Below, piece after piece: positions 11,832 to 24,053 of a stretch of DNA of 64,000 bases; position 1 is the first letter of the stretch, and each line of letters begins with the position of its first letter. This DNA is from Whalleya microplaca. Its lineage: Eukaryota > Ascomycota > Sordariomycetes > Xylariales > Xylariaceae. The stretch spans positions 62,001 through 126,000 of the forward strand of contig MU385723.1 of assembly GCA_022497155.1 (NCBI GenBank), read 5' to 3'. Both the position numbers and the translations under genes were made by a program. The notes beneath the pieces are model-generated. The model searched no databases. It saw only the letters and a list, made by a program, of their open reading frames with translations, and had not been told where the DNA came from.

Positions 11832-14248
11832 TTAGGCCTGTACCGGAGCAGCCGCAGCCATCGGCGCATCCTCCGAACTGTTGCGCTCCGAACTGTTCCG
11901 CTCCGATTTTCTACGCTCCGCACGTCGGGCCTGGCGCTGTTTGCACTGCTGCGCGTAGTTCGGGTCCGTCGCGCGCTTGTACTCCAAGTACGCCTCGTAT
12001 TCCTGTTGCCGCTGCACCTGGTTGATATCTCCGGTACGGAAGGGGGCCTTGGGTTTACGGACGGGCTTGGGACCGTAGGGGTGGCTGAAGCTCGCGGGTG
12101 CGGGTCCAGCAGGCCGACTTTCCATCTGCGGGTTGGTGACCGGCGGTGCCTGAGGGCCCATCTGTACACCCGGCGGTGGCATGGGCTGGAACTGGAGTCC
12201 TGGCATAAAGTTGAAGCTAGCGGGCGGCACCATGGGCATAGCTTGGTTGGTGGTCTGTGGGTAGTTCTGGGGGGCTACAGACGGTGTTCCTCCGTTCATC
12301 TGATGTTGAACAGGCTGGAAGTGAGGCATGAAGCTGTAGGGGCGCTGGGGAAGCGATGAGGGTAAGTTCGGACGAGGTACATCGTCAGGACGCGGAAAGA
12401 TGCCGGCGAAGGGCATCACGGGAGCCTGCTGAACTGATCCGTATCGGTCATCGTTTAGGCTCAGCTGATTGGCTATGCTCTGCATGAGGTTGTGCTCAGC
12501 CGACCTTACCGGCTCATGCTGAGGTCCTGCAGCGCGAGACTTAGCAAGTTCTGCCTCTAGGTCATTCATGCGCTTGTTCATGTGTGCAAAAAGTGCTTGC
12601 AAATCCAGTTTCGAGTCGCTCTGGACCTCTGGCGGGCATGAGTCGTCATCATACAAAGCTCCGAAATGCACAGGGTTGCTGGCCGATCTGTTAGGGAGAC
12701 CGCCGTTGAATTCCGCAGCTTGAGGGTTCAGCATCGTAACAGCTCTCTTCTTCGGCTTGTCTTCGTACACACCACTGATACCAGAATCATGCGACTTGTT
12801 GCGTGTCATGTCCTGTCCGCCGGAGCTCACACCAGTTTTCAGGCTAGATCCTTCAGAATCATCCTTACGTTGGTGCTCAGAATCCTTTGTCCAGTGGGGT
12901 GGCTTGATGTCAATGACTGACTGAGCACGCAGACGTGGAGCAGCCGACTTGTGAAGCTTGTCGAGTAGAGCATCGAAGCGTGCTTGGTCTGCTTCGGCTT
13001 CCTTACGGAAGTCGGCTTTGGATGAAAAGTCGGCATGGCGGTGACGGCCTTCCAACTGCAAGCTCTCGATTGCCGGGTCGTCGAGAACGCCCTTTCTCGC
13101 AAGAGCATCCTTGCCTTGCTCGTATTCGATTCTGAGCTTGTCAGGAGGAAGGCTGGCTGTATGCGGGACATCAAGCAGTGCGAGGGTCTTCTTGACGTCG
13201 TCGTCAATATCATCCCATCCTTTGATTCGGAGTCTCTTGGCATTCTTCACCGCACGGATCGTCGCTACCGGAAAGTGGATGTTCTCGTAACCTTTTTCCC
13301 CCGAGCCAACAGTTGTGACCTGTGTGAGAGGGCTCAGTCCCGACGTCAAGCTTCCGTCGGACTCTGGGCCCCAACCTAGGATCTTCTCGAAGCCATCGCG
13401 TGTCGTGGGTGTGAATGCATTGAGGCGAACTAGAGGCTTCTCTTTGAGAGCGGAAGACGTTTGAGTTATTTCAATATCATCAACTCCGTCGTACTCGTAG
13501 TATCCCTGGCTAGGTTCGTCTTCATCATCGTCTTCAACATAGCCGAACTCCTGTTTGGTTGCAGGGGCAGAGTGGATGAAATCCGGATCGATTGGGGTGG
13601 TACGGTAGCGACGAACACCATAGGCATTTGCAGCAGATGTGTCAATTCGGAGCTTCTTCTTGGGCTTCTTGCACTCCTCCAGCGAGAACTCGAGCTTATC
13701 GGGAGGCGCAGTGGCAAGACAGACGGGGATGCCGGCAAACTCATCCCGGTGGCGGCGATTGTTTCGCCAGTCAGAGTTCGTCAAGGCCTCGCTTTGTTTC
13801 GGAGCCGAAAGCTTCTCCGTCACCTCGAACTCCTGTTTGCGAGGCGGAGCGGTCGCTATCTGGGCAAAGTTCTCTCCGTCTTTGGATGGATACGCAACGC
13901 TGTCCTGTGCGAAATCAGTCTTGATGACAAGACCACGAGCCTTGGCCCGACTTGCGGCCTTGGAGAGGCTAGCGCCCGGCATATTCGATGCGGCAGAGAA
14001 ACAATCCTTCGCTGTAGGCGGCAGACCTGGAAAGTAATCAAGGGAAATCAGATGACAAGTAAGTTCGCAGCCGAATGCTAAGCTCTTTTGGTGTGTTAGT
14101 ATGGTTGGATGAAAGACTAATGTGGTTGTAATATGAAAAGGGGGGTTGGAGATATACCAAGTTGACTATCAGGTGAAGTGGTTGTGACGCTGAACGAAAC
14201 TTGCTGCAACTTTGTAGGTACAAACGACTCGGAGAAGGGAAAGACAGT
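11832..14248 (-). CDS. Uncharacterised protein with repeated PxKxxF motifs (5' end incomplete)
   Basis: Not recognised. The main exon is 14026-11832; an upstream exon at 14248-14158 joins in frame across a 131-nt intron (14027-14157) and gives at least 762 aa. The real start is further upstream: a coding-like frame ending at a GTAAGT donor near 14395 suggests more exons to about 14560. Visible features are a repeated motif, Pro-x-(K/T)-(L/Q) followed by an aromatic residue (FVPTKLQQVSF, APPRKQEF, APPDKLEF, APATKQEF, PPDKLRIEY), an acidic patch near 13520, a helical segment at DLQALFAHMNKRMNDLEAEL, a Pro/Met/Gln-rich stretch, and a basic C-terminus with a tandem ERNSS unit. The segment SKAASRAKARGLVIKTDF precedes the repeats. 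Low complexity suggests a disordered scaffold. I infer no enzymatic role and no function. Confidence 0.75.
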
Positions 14249-16902
14249 CTGCAAATTTTAGAATGTCAGAATTGCCTTGGAAGATAATATTTTCTGAAAA
14301 ATGTTGGGCGGTAACTTTCTGGTCATGGGTGGAGCAGTGCAGTATGGCTATGGAGGAGGACTTGTTAGGCACAAGTAGTAAGCATTGCTACTTACATAAA
14401 TGAGACGACTGGAGGGAAGCCTGTGGTAAATTCACCCGGAAGAAGTGACTTTTTGTGCGAGTATTTCTTGTCTTGGCTTCGTTTTCCAAGAATAGGAAGT
14501 TGTGTGGATGCTGTAGGTCACCAAGTACACTTTGCTGAGGAGGGCAGGGTGCAGGACGGCTATGCTGGTCAAGGTATAGGCGGGGTGATGCCTGAGGTTT
14601 TGTTGGGCAAACTTCCTCTGGAATTATTACGGGAAGTAAAGTGAAGAGCTGCTGAAGTGCGTTTCACATGTGATGTGATGGCTCCCAGAAAGTTGATGCG
14701 CTTGAAAATCGAAACTCGGAGGCTGTCTCTAATACATTGATCGCTCGGTAGGCTTGTGAGGAGAAGGACCTGGCAAAAAAGGATTGGTATATAGCACCAA
14801 TACAGGAAAAGAGTATGAAGTTGGTTTTTACCTTGCAGTGCTGCGATTTGTAGGGTGCTTCCGGACCGAGCAATTGTTCCTAAATGTAGACAGAAGAAGG
14901 AGGCCGAGACAAGCAAACTTGTCAAGCAACGCTGGAATTCAATAGGCACGGTGAGTGAATAATGAAGTATTTCTGAGAAGACAATACCAAGCCAGTTCCC
15001 AAAAAGGACAATCCAAAAAATCTGGCGATGTTATAGGCCAACGCTGTGTGTGCACACGGAACAATCAAGAATCGTAAATATGAATTCCTGAAAGATGTCG
15101 TCGCGTACCCTATGTATAGCCAGTCAATGACAATGGCTATTTCCGAGCTTCCCTTCCACGCTTAGCACACCACAGCACTTGCATCGGGTTGACATAAAAC
15201 TCCATTGCAGCTACCTCCGTCATGGTGTTCGAGCCCAAGTAAGCAAGCTGGGAGCTGGGAGTTAGACGTAATAGCAGAAGCTGCAATACGAGTCGCCCAG
15301 TCTATGCTCGGATCTGACCTGTCCAGGGACGACTTGAACATGATGACAGGGTTACTGTCATAAACAGCGACAGGCAGGCAGAGAGTCACATCAATAAGCC
15401 AAAGTATGATATTTCCATTATATTATTCCTTGAATGTATTTTCATGAGATTGAATAAGGCTCCTTCGAAGCAAGACTCGCCATACTTGAAGAAGACATTC
15501 AACGATAGCCAGATCAAAGGATTAGTCGTGGCACTCGAGGTACCACCTCGATTCCGAGAGGATCAAGGACAGCGTTCGCGTTAACCTTGGTTTCTGGTAT
15601 TTTCCCAAAGGGATACCTGGATCCTGGGGAGCAGTATGAGCTATTGGAAGCCAAACAGCTTATCATTCTTTCTTTAGCAAACTAATCAGTGCGATTCAAT
15701 GCCTTCCATAGTAAGTAGTTCTAAAGATAGCACATTGTTATTGTTAGTGGCGTTACGGGAGAGTGAACGGCGACTTATCCTGAAAGATCACTCCTGCTAC
15801 AAAGTTGAGGAGAGGCAGTGTAATAGAAAAAATTGAAAGCCCCGGAGTTAATGAGGAGCAGGTCTATAATGCGATGGCACACCAAATTGTATATGCTGTC
15901 AAGAATACCAGAGGTTTGATGACAAACCAACAGTCTTGTGTTTGGGAGTATTCGAAAACGACAACACATTGTGACTAATCTATTAAATAGACCTTCCCCT
16001 CCAATGAATGTGTCGAACACAATCAGGATTATAGTTTCCTCAATCTCAATGGATTAGCAGCCATATGTGGCTGAGTTCTGACAAAGCAGAAAGCAGAATA
16101 TGGATACTTCCATTACTGGAACACAATCACTGGGAAGTACCAAATTATCACTTCAACTGAATTCCGTATTGCCAAAGTCTCGTGTGATCAGTACGGTAAT
16201 AGTAATAAAATAACTGAGGTACTTTCGTAGGGTATCGGAATAGTTTGCTGTTAGAGTAGCGTCATATATCGAAACTCCAGATAGGCGAGTCACAAGGGAG
16301 GCAAACATCAATTAGTATCGTCGTGAATCAAATACCTGAAAAGCAAGCACCAAGCTAGCATCATATTGGGATCAAATGAAGAGCTTTACAAATGGTCTTC
16401 GCAGTTAATCCGCACTTGATTGTAATTGAAAAGCTCAAATGCAACCTCCTTACAAATGGATGTGCTCTCGAGTACGCTACCATCGTGGCTTCCTATCCTG
16501 GTCTCAGCTTGTTTGAAAGATGGGCTATATCAATTAGCCCGCATTGTCGATCTCAGTCAGAATCCCGAATCACAAAGCCAAAAGACCGCAAGTTGTCAAG
16601 AATACAGTTTCAAGAACGCAGTTTCGAGTTTTCAATAAGTGAAGGGAGATAAAGTAGCGCCGACGCTATATAGAAACCCATTCATCATAATCCATCTCGA
16701 CAGCGTAGGAGGCCATAAAGGGATACACTACATGTACACCAAGAACCGAGGCTACTTTGGCCAGTTGGGGAAGGTCCTATCCAATGATGCCAATGAAGAA
16801 AATACATATATTAAATTTCAAAAACGTAGCCCAATATACGTCATAAGTTTCAACATAAGTAGAACTCTGACATGCCTCACCTTACCGTTCGTCAGGTCTA
16901 CT
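14249..16902. other. Intergenic region, may contain 5' exons of the 11.8 kb gene
   Basis: Apart from probable 5' exons of the neighbouring minus-strand gene between about 14300 and 14560, I see no supported gene. Open frames of 60-126 codons here lack domains and conserved-looking blocks. Base composition becomes more AT-rich toward 16.8 kb. Confidence 0.5.
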
Positions 16903-18275
16903 CTACGGCGGCGCGGCATTGCCCGTCATATAGGCACCGAAAGCTCTCTGTGTTGTAACTAGATTAGTAACAAACTTAATGTCAGGGCCAATGTGAAACT
17001 TACCGGATTCCTCGTCTGAAGGAACACCGTGCCCGGTCCCGTGAACTTACAAACCAGACCCTCCCCGCTAGCAAACCCACCAATGATACCACCGCTCGCC
17101 ACGCGCTCCATGACATACTTGACGTTCCAGGCGACCAGGTGGCCGTTATCGACGATGTACTTCTCGCCGTCGGCGAGGTTCTTGCGGATGATGGCGCCGA
17201 AGCTGGTGATCCAGAGCAGGCCGGTGCCGCTGATCTTGTGGACCCACAGGCCCTCGCCGGAGAACATGGCCTTGCCGAGGCCCTGGCGCTTGTAGTCGCG
17301 GGTGATGCCCTGGGTGTTGGCGACGTAGGCGTCCTTGCCGACGCTCCAGGACTCGTCGCCCGACAGGCGGATGGTGGTGATGTCGCCGAGCTGGTTGGGC
17401 GCCAGCAGCAGCTCCCCGGGCCCGATGAACGTCGACTGCCCGAACTCGCCGCCGCCCGCCACCAGCTTCTTCACGCTGAACTTGTACTCGCCCTTGAGCG
17501 TCACGGTGGGGGTCATCGCGATCAGGACCCCCGGCTTCGCGCTGATCGGACACCCGATCGCCAGCTGGATCGTCACGATCGTGTTGCAGTCCCGGTGGCT
17601 GATCCGGTACGAGCCGCCGTTGAACGTCCCCACGTCGTCCACCGTCGGCGATGCGCCCTGGAACGGCGTCGCGGGCCCGGCCACGGACAATGATGTGGTC
17701 CGCGAGTGGGCCGGTCCGGTCCCCAGGATGCTCTGTGCCTTCTCTTTGGGATAGCCTTCCGGGCCGTTGGGCACTACGTCTGAGTAGGCCGGTGCGTTTC
17801 CGGATGGGGGAGAAGCGGCGCCGTCATTTCGGAAGGGCAGGGACATGTGTTGTGCTGCTTGTGGAGGAGGCGAGTATATAGGCGTTCCGCTCTTAGGCGG
17901 CGGGGATATATTCTGTTGCGGTGGCGAGGGATAGCCCTGTTGAGGAGGTGCTGGGTAGTTCTGCTGCGGAGGAGTAGGGTAGCTCTGACCCTGAGGAGGC
18001 GCGAAGCTCGGTGTCCCTGGTGGCGGCGGGTAGAATTTGGTCTGGTTCGCGGGGGGAGAGGTCGGCGGTGGTGGATAGCTCTTCTGAGGGCCTGTATTTT
18101 TTGTCAATTGCTGCTGGTTCGTTTGTATATGGATAGCCCAACAAAGGAGCTGCGATTACATGGCAATGCATACCTGTTGACCCAGCTGGCCCAGGAGGCG
18201 CTATTCAGTGTCAGCTCATATATCCAAGTATAGCAGAACAGGTTAATACGGACGAGGATAGTAGTGGCCAGACAT
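16903..18275 (-). CDS. Aim24-family protein (TRAP-like beta fold)
   Basis: Predicted 393-aa member of the Aim24/DUF124 family. Yeast Aim24 is a mitochondrial inner-membrane protein supporting MICOS integrity, but this paralogue type has a proline-rich N-terminus and no obvious presequence, so its location is uncertain. Exons are 18275-18254, 18200-18174, 18091-17004 and 16947-16903. The start MSGHYYPP runs smoothly into [16 protein letters not shown], supporting the first two tiny exons (22 and 27 nt). A Tyr-Pro-rich region with repeats ([18 protein letters not shown]) covers residues about 1-110. The beta-helical Aim24 domain follows ([50 protein letters not shown]). The last exon restores the family ending [16 protein letters not shown]. 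Exon 3 has a very GC-rich core (about 17140-17640). Confidence 0.85.
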
Positions 18276-19295
18276 TGACACCCTGTGCTGCTTGGACTTC
18301 TAAAGCTACCAACGGGTGAGTCCTAGAAAGCTGCGACATGGCATATTAGTATCAGTATAAGGCTGAGAAGCGTGACGATGTGATATAGGAGGTGATCCAA
18401 GGATCCTGTCGAGCGGCGTAGCTCTTAGGATGCCCCGCACTTACATCGCGATTGTTTGTGCAAGACAAACTACCTAATATAGTCCTCTTGACGAATTCTC
18501 TCTACAGATTTACGAGTCGCAAAAGACAGAGATCACAGAGTCAGGAGTTAGACAGTCTTGAGCTCTCAAGGAGTAAGTCGGCGGATCGTCGAGGCGACTT
18601 TGCGACGCACAAAACGGGCGGCTGCATTCTGGGTCGCCATCTTGCACTACCACGTACTTTGTCTGCAGGAGGGACGTCCCGCAGGCAGGCAGTGCTAAAT
18701 TTGGCTCCAACAGGCGTCTTGGGGTCGAGGAAATTGTCCAATCATGAATGAAGCCGGACAATAAATGCCACCCAATTGTACGGGATAGTCCAGGAAAGGG
18801 CTTGGTAGGCGCTAAGTTGTGGTACTGGGCGGTAAGTTGAGCGCTTAATGGGTGGTTCAGAGCTGTCGGTGCATAACATATGATTGGCTGAAGGAATTGG
18901 GGCCGTACTGTCCTGGAATCCACTGTAGCTTCGCACTGTAACGGCCCAAGCAGTCAGTCCAGTCATTGATAGCTCCTGTCACCTTACCTCCTTACCTCAT
19001 TACCCCTTAACCTAATAATAACAATAAGTAGTTAAGTCAAATGATTACTTCATTGCAGAAACCCGATTTTACACTATGTTTTCGAATAGTTCTAAGTTGG
19101 CCAAATGCGCTCAATGGGATCTTCAATTGACGAGTGAGTTCATTTATGTGCTTTGAAACTGCGATGAGAACCTGAGTTGCAAACGATTGGATGAATGTGA
19201 CTCTGTCAGTAGCTAAACTGCTTATTCACATACATTCGGCGACATTCTCTTATGATATACAGCATCACTGCTCGGCATCTTTATGTTTCATCCCT
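18276..19295. other. Intergenic region
   Basis: No supported gene lies between the Aim24-type start and the stop of the oxygenase. The 18452-18923 frames on both strands overlap one another and show no domain. The AT-rich tract around 19000-19070 is non-coding. Confidence 0.55.
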
Positions 19296-20520
19296 TCAAG
19301 CGACTGCAACTGGTGTGGTAGGTGTTTCCACATATTGTCCTCTTGCTCGCATACGTCTGTAGTCTTCCTGTACCACGGGCTCATATTTCGCCGGATTCTC
19401 CTCAGTCGCATAGACGGATAAGCACTCAATGAGCGCCTTCGCGTTTGGCGAAACGAAATACGGGATTGAATATCGCGGTGAAGTCATTTTCTTTCCGTCT
19501 ACATCTCGCTTCGTCTGTAGGGGCGGAAGTGTGACACGGTGAAGTGTCGACTTCAGATAGTCTTCAAGCTGTCAGTCAGTGTCGTTGAGCAACAAGCAAG
19601 ACAGAATGTGAGGTGTACCGTTACTCCATCTCATTAACAGATCTCCGACGTTCATCACCAATGCATTCTTGATCGGCGTGGCATCGACAAAGCTCCCTGG
19701 ATTCTTTGGGTCCTCGACCTGCAGTCCTCCACATTCGTCCTGGAATAGCATCGTTATCGTACCCCAGTCCGAGTGCGCCGGCATGCGCGCAATCGCGTTA
19801 CTGGAAAGCTGCTCAGCTTCGACGGGTGGGTAGTGTAACAGCCGTAGCTGGTTGTTTTCGCCACTATGGAAGCGTAGGAAGAAATCTTCATCATCTAGAC
19901 CGACGCCGATTGCCAATGTACGTAGCAGTTCTTTTGCCGCTTCGAAACATCTCCAATAAAACTCTGTCATGAAGCCACGGAAGCCGGGGAGGACTTCTTC
20001 AGGCAACCAGACATTGGGCTGGAGCTCGAAGTCTTCACTCCCGATTTCATAACTCTCCTATTTGATATTTGAGTATCTCTCAAGGCTGACGCTAAGAAGT
20101 CAGGAGAACGAACCTTGACATCCGAGATCTTTCGATTCTCAGCCTCCTTTTCCTCTTCACCATCTTTGAAAATATTCTGAGATACTTTCTCTAGGCCGGG
20201 CCATGAGTAGCCGCGATGAACATTAGGACCTTGAGCAATTGAGTCACTATGTCTCAACTGACGACAGATTCGATATAGAACCGACCTGGAGGATGAGGAG
20301 CCAGCATCTTCTTCTCCTCTGGGAGATCAAATAGCTTCTTGGACCACCTAAACGCCTCCTCGAGTAGTTCATTGGACACCCTGTGGTTAACGATATACAC
20401 GAATCCAACCCGGCGGCAAGCATCAATCAACTCCGCAGCAATGCGCTTCTTATCCTCAGTCGATCCAGCCGGCCATGCGCTGAAGTCTATCACGGGGATC
20501 GTACCCTGATCCGTGGCCAT
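19296..20520 (-). CDS. 2-oxoglutarate/Fe(II)-dependent oxygenase (isopenicillin N synthase-like)
   Basis: Predicted 351-aa cytosolic non-haem iron oxygenase that couples 2-oxoglutarate decarboxylation to hydroxylation, desaturation or ring closure of a small molecule. Exons are 20520-20286, 20229-20114, 20057-19619 and 19561-19296, with introns of 56-57 nt. Residues 1-78 hold the DIOX_N domain (IPVIDFSAW, RVGFVYIVNH). The catalytic jelly roll carries the iron triad His212, Asp214 (PAHSDWGTITML) and His271 (STLHRV), plus the 2-oxoglutarate-binding pair Arg293 and Ser295 (PRYSIPYF). GGLQVEDP and GDLLMRWSND are typical. All catalytic residues are present, so it should be active. The O-methyltransferase lies 727 bp upstream in the same direction, suggesting a shared pathway. 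The substrate is unknown. Plant-like flavonoid or gibberellin oxygenases and fungal tailoring enzymes share this fold. Confidence 0.92.
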
Positions 20521-21247
20521 GATGGAATTATATCCGAAGAATATTCCTGGGACTCTACCTTGAGCTTATGCAAAACCTAAAGGATAGAAGCTAGAGTAGC
20601 TGGTCAGTATAATGTATTAGGATTTAAATAAAAATCCAGGTCTATTGAAGATAATAGTAAAAGCCACGGGTAGCCGCGAGCTTGATGATAACAAAGGTGG
20701 AGTAATATCGGTCTCCGAATCTGCTTGAGCCGTTCCGATCGGTTGATACCGATATTCGTATACCTTCGCCGGTGCGGGGACTTGACTTGAGGTGAGACAA
20801 AGAGCTTAGTAACTTCTATCTCCAACGTCAGACCTCTAAATGGAGTTACTGAATTGCCTAGGTAATTTCATCCTTACAGATTCAACTACCACTTATAAGC
20901 AACGGCGTTAGTAAGATTCCGCCACAACTCGCCTAATCTTTAGGTAGGTGATGCGATAGATGACTACCTAGGTAGTAATGCTCGGGGCGTCCTAACCAGC
21001 CCTTACCTAAATTTAAAACTTATCATTAACTTTAATCTATCTCGACTGCAAGAATATTAGGTATAAAAAGTTCCGCCAAGTGGCCGGTTTCTCGGGTGCA
21101 AAGCATCCTTGACATATTTCAACTGAGACTCAAGTGCCTCACATATGAACAGTTTCTGGCGCGGACTTCAATACCTACGCAGAAGCATCCCACACCAAGT
21201 CGCGAATTCACGTATGCTAGACTGCCCGAATACGCAGCGCTACCAAA
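20521..21247. other. Spacer and probable promoter of the oxygenase gene
   Basis: 727 bp between the O-methyltransferase stop and the oxygenase start. It contains no gene. A perfect CTACCTAGGTAG palindrome sits at 20964-20975 and a GCCTAGGTAA copy near 20856. Confidence 0.6.
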
Positions 21248-22709
21248 TTACTCCGCGAGCTCGACCTCGATAACACTCTCGACCGACTGCGCCGGCCTCC
21301 AGATCTTCACGACGCGCAGCCCAGCGCTCGAAACGAGGTCGCGCCACTGCGTCTCGGTCCTCTCAGCAGCGGCCAGACACGCCATCATAGTGAGGTCGGA
21401 CACGGTGACGCGCGACAGGGGCTTGACGTCAGTGACGAGGCTCTCGTGGATCAGCAGCTTTGAGTACCCCCTCTCCATCGCCGCCGCGATGTTCTCGAGG
21501 ATCAGCCGCGCCGTCGGGTCCGGCCAGTCGTGCAGGACATTGTGCATGAAGTAAACGCGCGCACCCACGACGGGCTGCGGCGTGAAGAAGTCGTGCGCCT
21601 GCACGACGATGGCGCGCGCCTCGGCCGCGTCCGCCTGCACGGACGCCTCCGCCGACTTCAGGATGTCGGGCAGGTCCTGCAGCACCAGGCTGCCCGCGGG
21701 GACGTCGTCCCGGTGGCGCGCCAGGAATTTCCGCAGGTCGTGCCCCTTGCCGCCGCCGACGTCGACGACGAGCGCGCGGTCGGGATGCGCCCCGGAGACC
21801 ACTTTGTCCGCCGTCGGGTACACCTCGGGCCACGGCGTCAGGTTGTACTTGGAGTGGCACTCCATCGCGTCGTTGAAGTCGGACGTCAGCGCCGGGTTCG
21901 TGCCGCAGTACTGGAACATGTTGGCGCCGGCGCCCCGCCAGTACTGGAAGTTGCAGTCGTCGACATTGGCCGGGTTCTTGAAGCCAGTTTCTTTCACTAC
22001 AGCATCTGGAGTTAGAATGTTCTCTTTCTGGATAGTCTGGAGAATGATAGGGGGTCTAAGGCTGTCTTGAAGGCTCCCAACTCCCGAATATATTCCAACA
22101 GGGGATGCTTGCAGTCGAATAGGTAACACTGAAGGAGATCTCGATGACTCTATGTGTTACTTACAATAGAATGGCAGGGTCCGGAACATGGGGTTATTGA
22201 GCTCGTGGTAGAACCCACCATACATGCCCGGGAATGAGGTATCCTGAGCTAATGCCTTAGCCCATGGCGTGCGAGCGTACGTGTCTTCGGCAGTTTCAAC
22301 TACGAGATTCTGCCCAGCAATACATCTCATCATACGCCCTAACAAGCTCATTAGCCATTACTCGAATGGGACCGTACGGCGCAGGCGGCGCGGATGAATG
22401 GAGGGAGGTGATCAACGTACGAATGAGTACGGCATCGGCGCCGGTAAGTTTGGCAAACTCGTCGCAAGTAGTAGGCTTGCCGCCGGTCTCTTCCCACTTC
22501 TTGAACACCCCCGCATCAATGAGCGTCTTGATGGCTGCATTGGTAGCTCCATTAACCCAGTTGTGATCCCAAGCAATATCCCACGGGGACTGGACTTTCC
22601 TCAACGCCTCGAACAGCGCATCCCTCACACGGACCCTCTCGGCCTCGTTCGTAAAGGAACTGGCGTCGATCTCCCGAAGATTAGCTAAGACCTGATCAGC
22701 TGATGCCAT
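21248..22709 (-). CDS. SAM-dependent O-methyltransferase (fungal class, secondary-metabolite type)
   Basis: Predicted 403-aa methyltransferase that moves a methyl group from S-adenosylmethionine to a hydroxyl of a small molecule. Exons are 22709-22421, 22338-22165 and 21996-21248; the joints rebuild AVLIRRMMRCIAGQ and PFYLKETGFKNP. An N-terminal winged-helix dimerisation region is followed by SAM motif I DVGGGKG (233-239), LQDLPDIL, and the HNVLHDWPD block with the probable catalytic base His310. The last exon is extremely GC-rich while the first two are not. I chose ATG 22709 over the in-frame ATG at 22775 because MASADQVLANL is the usual start style. The second intron is long (168 nt), so an alternative acceptor is possible. 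With the neighbouring 2OG oxygenase it forms a likely tailoring pair. The substrate cannot be predicted. Confidence 0.92.
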
Positions 22710-24053
22710 GTTGAAAGGAAAGGGAATGCGACTAACTGGCATAACATAGGTAGATGCAATGCCCGGAATACGCATTATTAATGTAAGTGTGGGTGGCTTT
22801 TCATTGCCGGATTGGGGAAATGGCCCGTTGAACGCGTGTTACCATAATACTATAGTATACATATCTCTGCCCGCAGGTGTGCTAACCGTTCATGCCGTGA
22901 AACGTGAAAAGGCTTGTTGGGCGGGTTGGAATAAAGATAAGGGGTCTCCATGATCTACGAGCTAGGAGTTACTGCTAGTACATAGAGAAGCTCTATGGGG
23001 CGCCGTTTGAACTATGTCACGCTCTAGTGGTAGCCAACTGCTGCAGCCCCGCTGCCTAGTCACGTAACTAGCTGAGCGCTAATCTAGCGTGACAAAGGTC
23101 TATTCTGATGGAATTGGGTACCCATGGGTTGATAAACCTATAATGATGAGATCGATCACCTTCGCTTGACCTTAAATAAGACAATATTACTCAGCCGCTT
23201 ACATACAAGACAGCATCTTTGGGTTGCAGTTTACAGGTAGCACACCTATATGATATAAGACGTCTATATTGGGTTCATTGGAATGCGCTGAGGTGCGTTT
23301 GATTGGTTCCCGATTTACTGGTTCCTGAATTGCTGGAATTTTATATGATTGGTTGTTCGCTATCCTCGTCCCTGTCAACCTCACCCTTGTCCTTTTAATG
23401 CCCTTCCTTCTGAGGATGTCTAAGTATCGATGCATCTCTCATGCCGCTAACTAGGCCTTTTGCTTGAACACAGATAGGTGGTTCTCCCTGCAGTCTAAAT
23501 AAGATGGCTAGATATTACAAACCTGTGCTCTATAGAGTAGAGCTGGACTTTTCTTGTACCAATAAGGCTCGTTGGATCATTTGAAAGAGGAGAACCGGTA
23601 TTCTGTGCCACTCTCTATACCTGGTCTGAACATTCAGTGGGGAGTCATTTATTAAACTGCGGGGTTTAATATATATCCCTCGGTTCATAGTTGGTAATTA
23701 TTATCGGGTTCGCGGCAAGAGATTAAGCTGGTCATTGCGATGAACGGATGGGGGAAGGTCTATCGACCGCTCTGCGACATCAGCAACAACTAGCGGACCT
23801 TGCCGTCTTTATATGTATAAGTACGCCGGTCTATGATCTACACGTATTGTTCAAGACGTGGAGTTGAAAGCACTGCCATCCGGATCTTAACCCGCTTTCA
23901 AGGATGTTGCCCGTAAAGAACAAGCAAGAATCACACGATTCTCAGATCATTCATTCAGTCGCGATATTCGTTTATTTACTCATACCATAGTACATAGAAC
24001 ACTTGTCTCGTAGCGGCTTAAAATCATGCAACTCGACTTAATAGGAAAATCCA
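22710..24053. other. Intergenic region
   Basis: 1.3 kb without a supported gene, moderately AT-rich. The part next to 22710 is presumably the O-methyltransferase promoter. Frames such as 23199-23435 (minus) carry no domain. Confidence 0.55.

Noticed and set aside
17139..17693. Open frames opposite and out of frame in the Aim24 gene
   Set aside because: Caused by the GC-rich core of exon 3. The Aim24 reading frame explains the sequence.
18452..18923. Overlapping frames on both strands near 18.5 kb
   Set aside because: They contradict one another, show no domain and no intron-exon continuity.
21429..22070. Several frames over the O-methyltransferase last exon
   Set aside because: GC-rich shadows of a frame that carries a complete SAM-binding motif and catalytic His.
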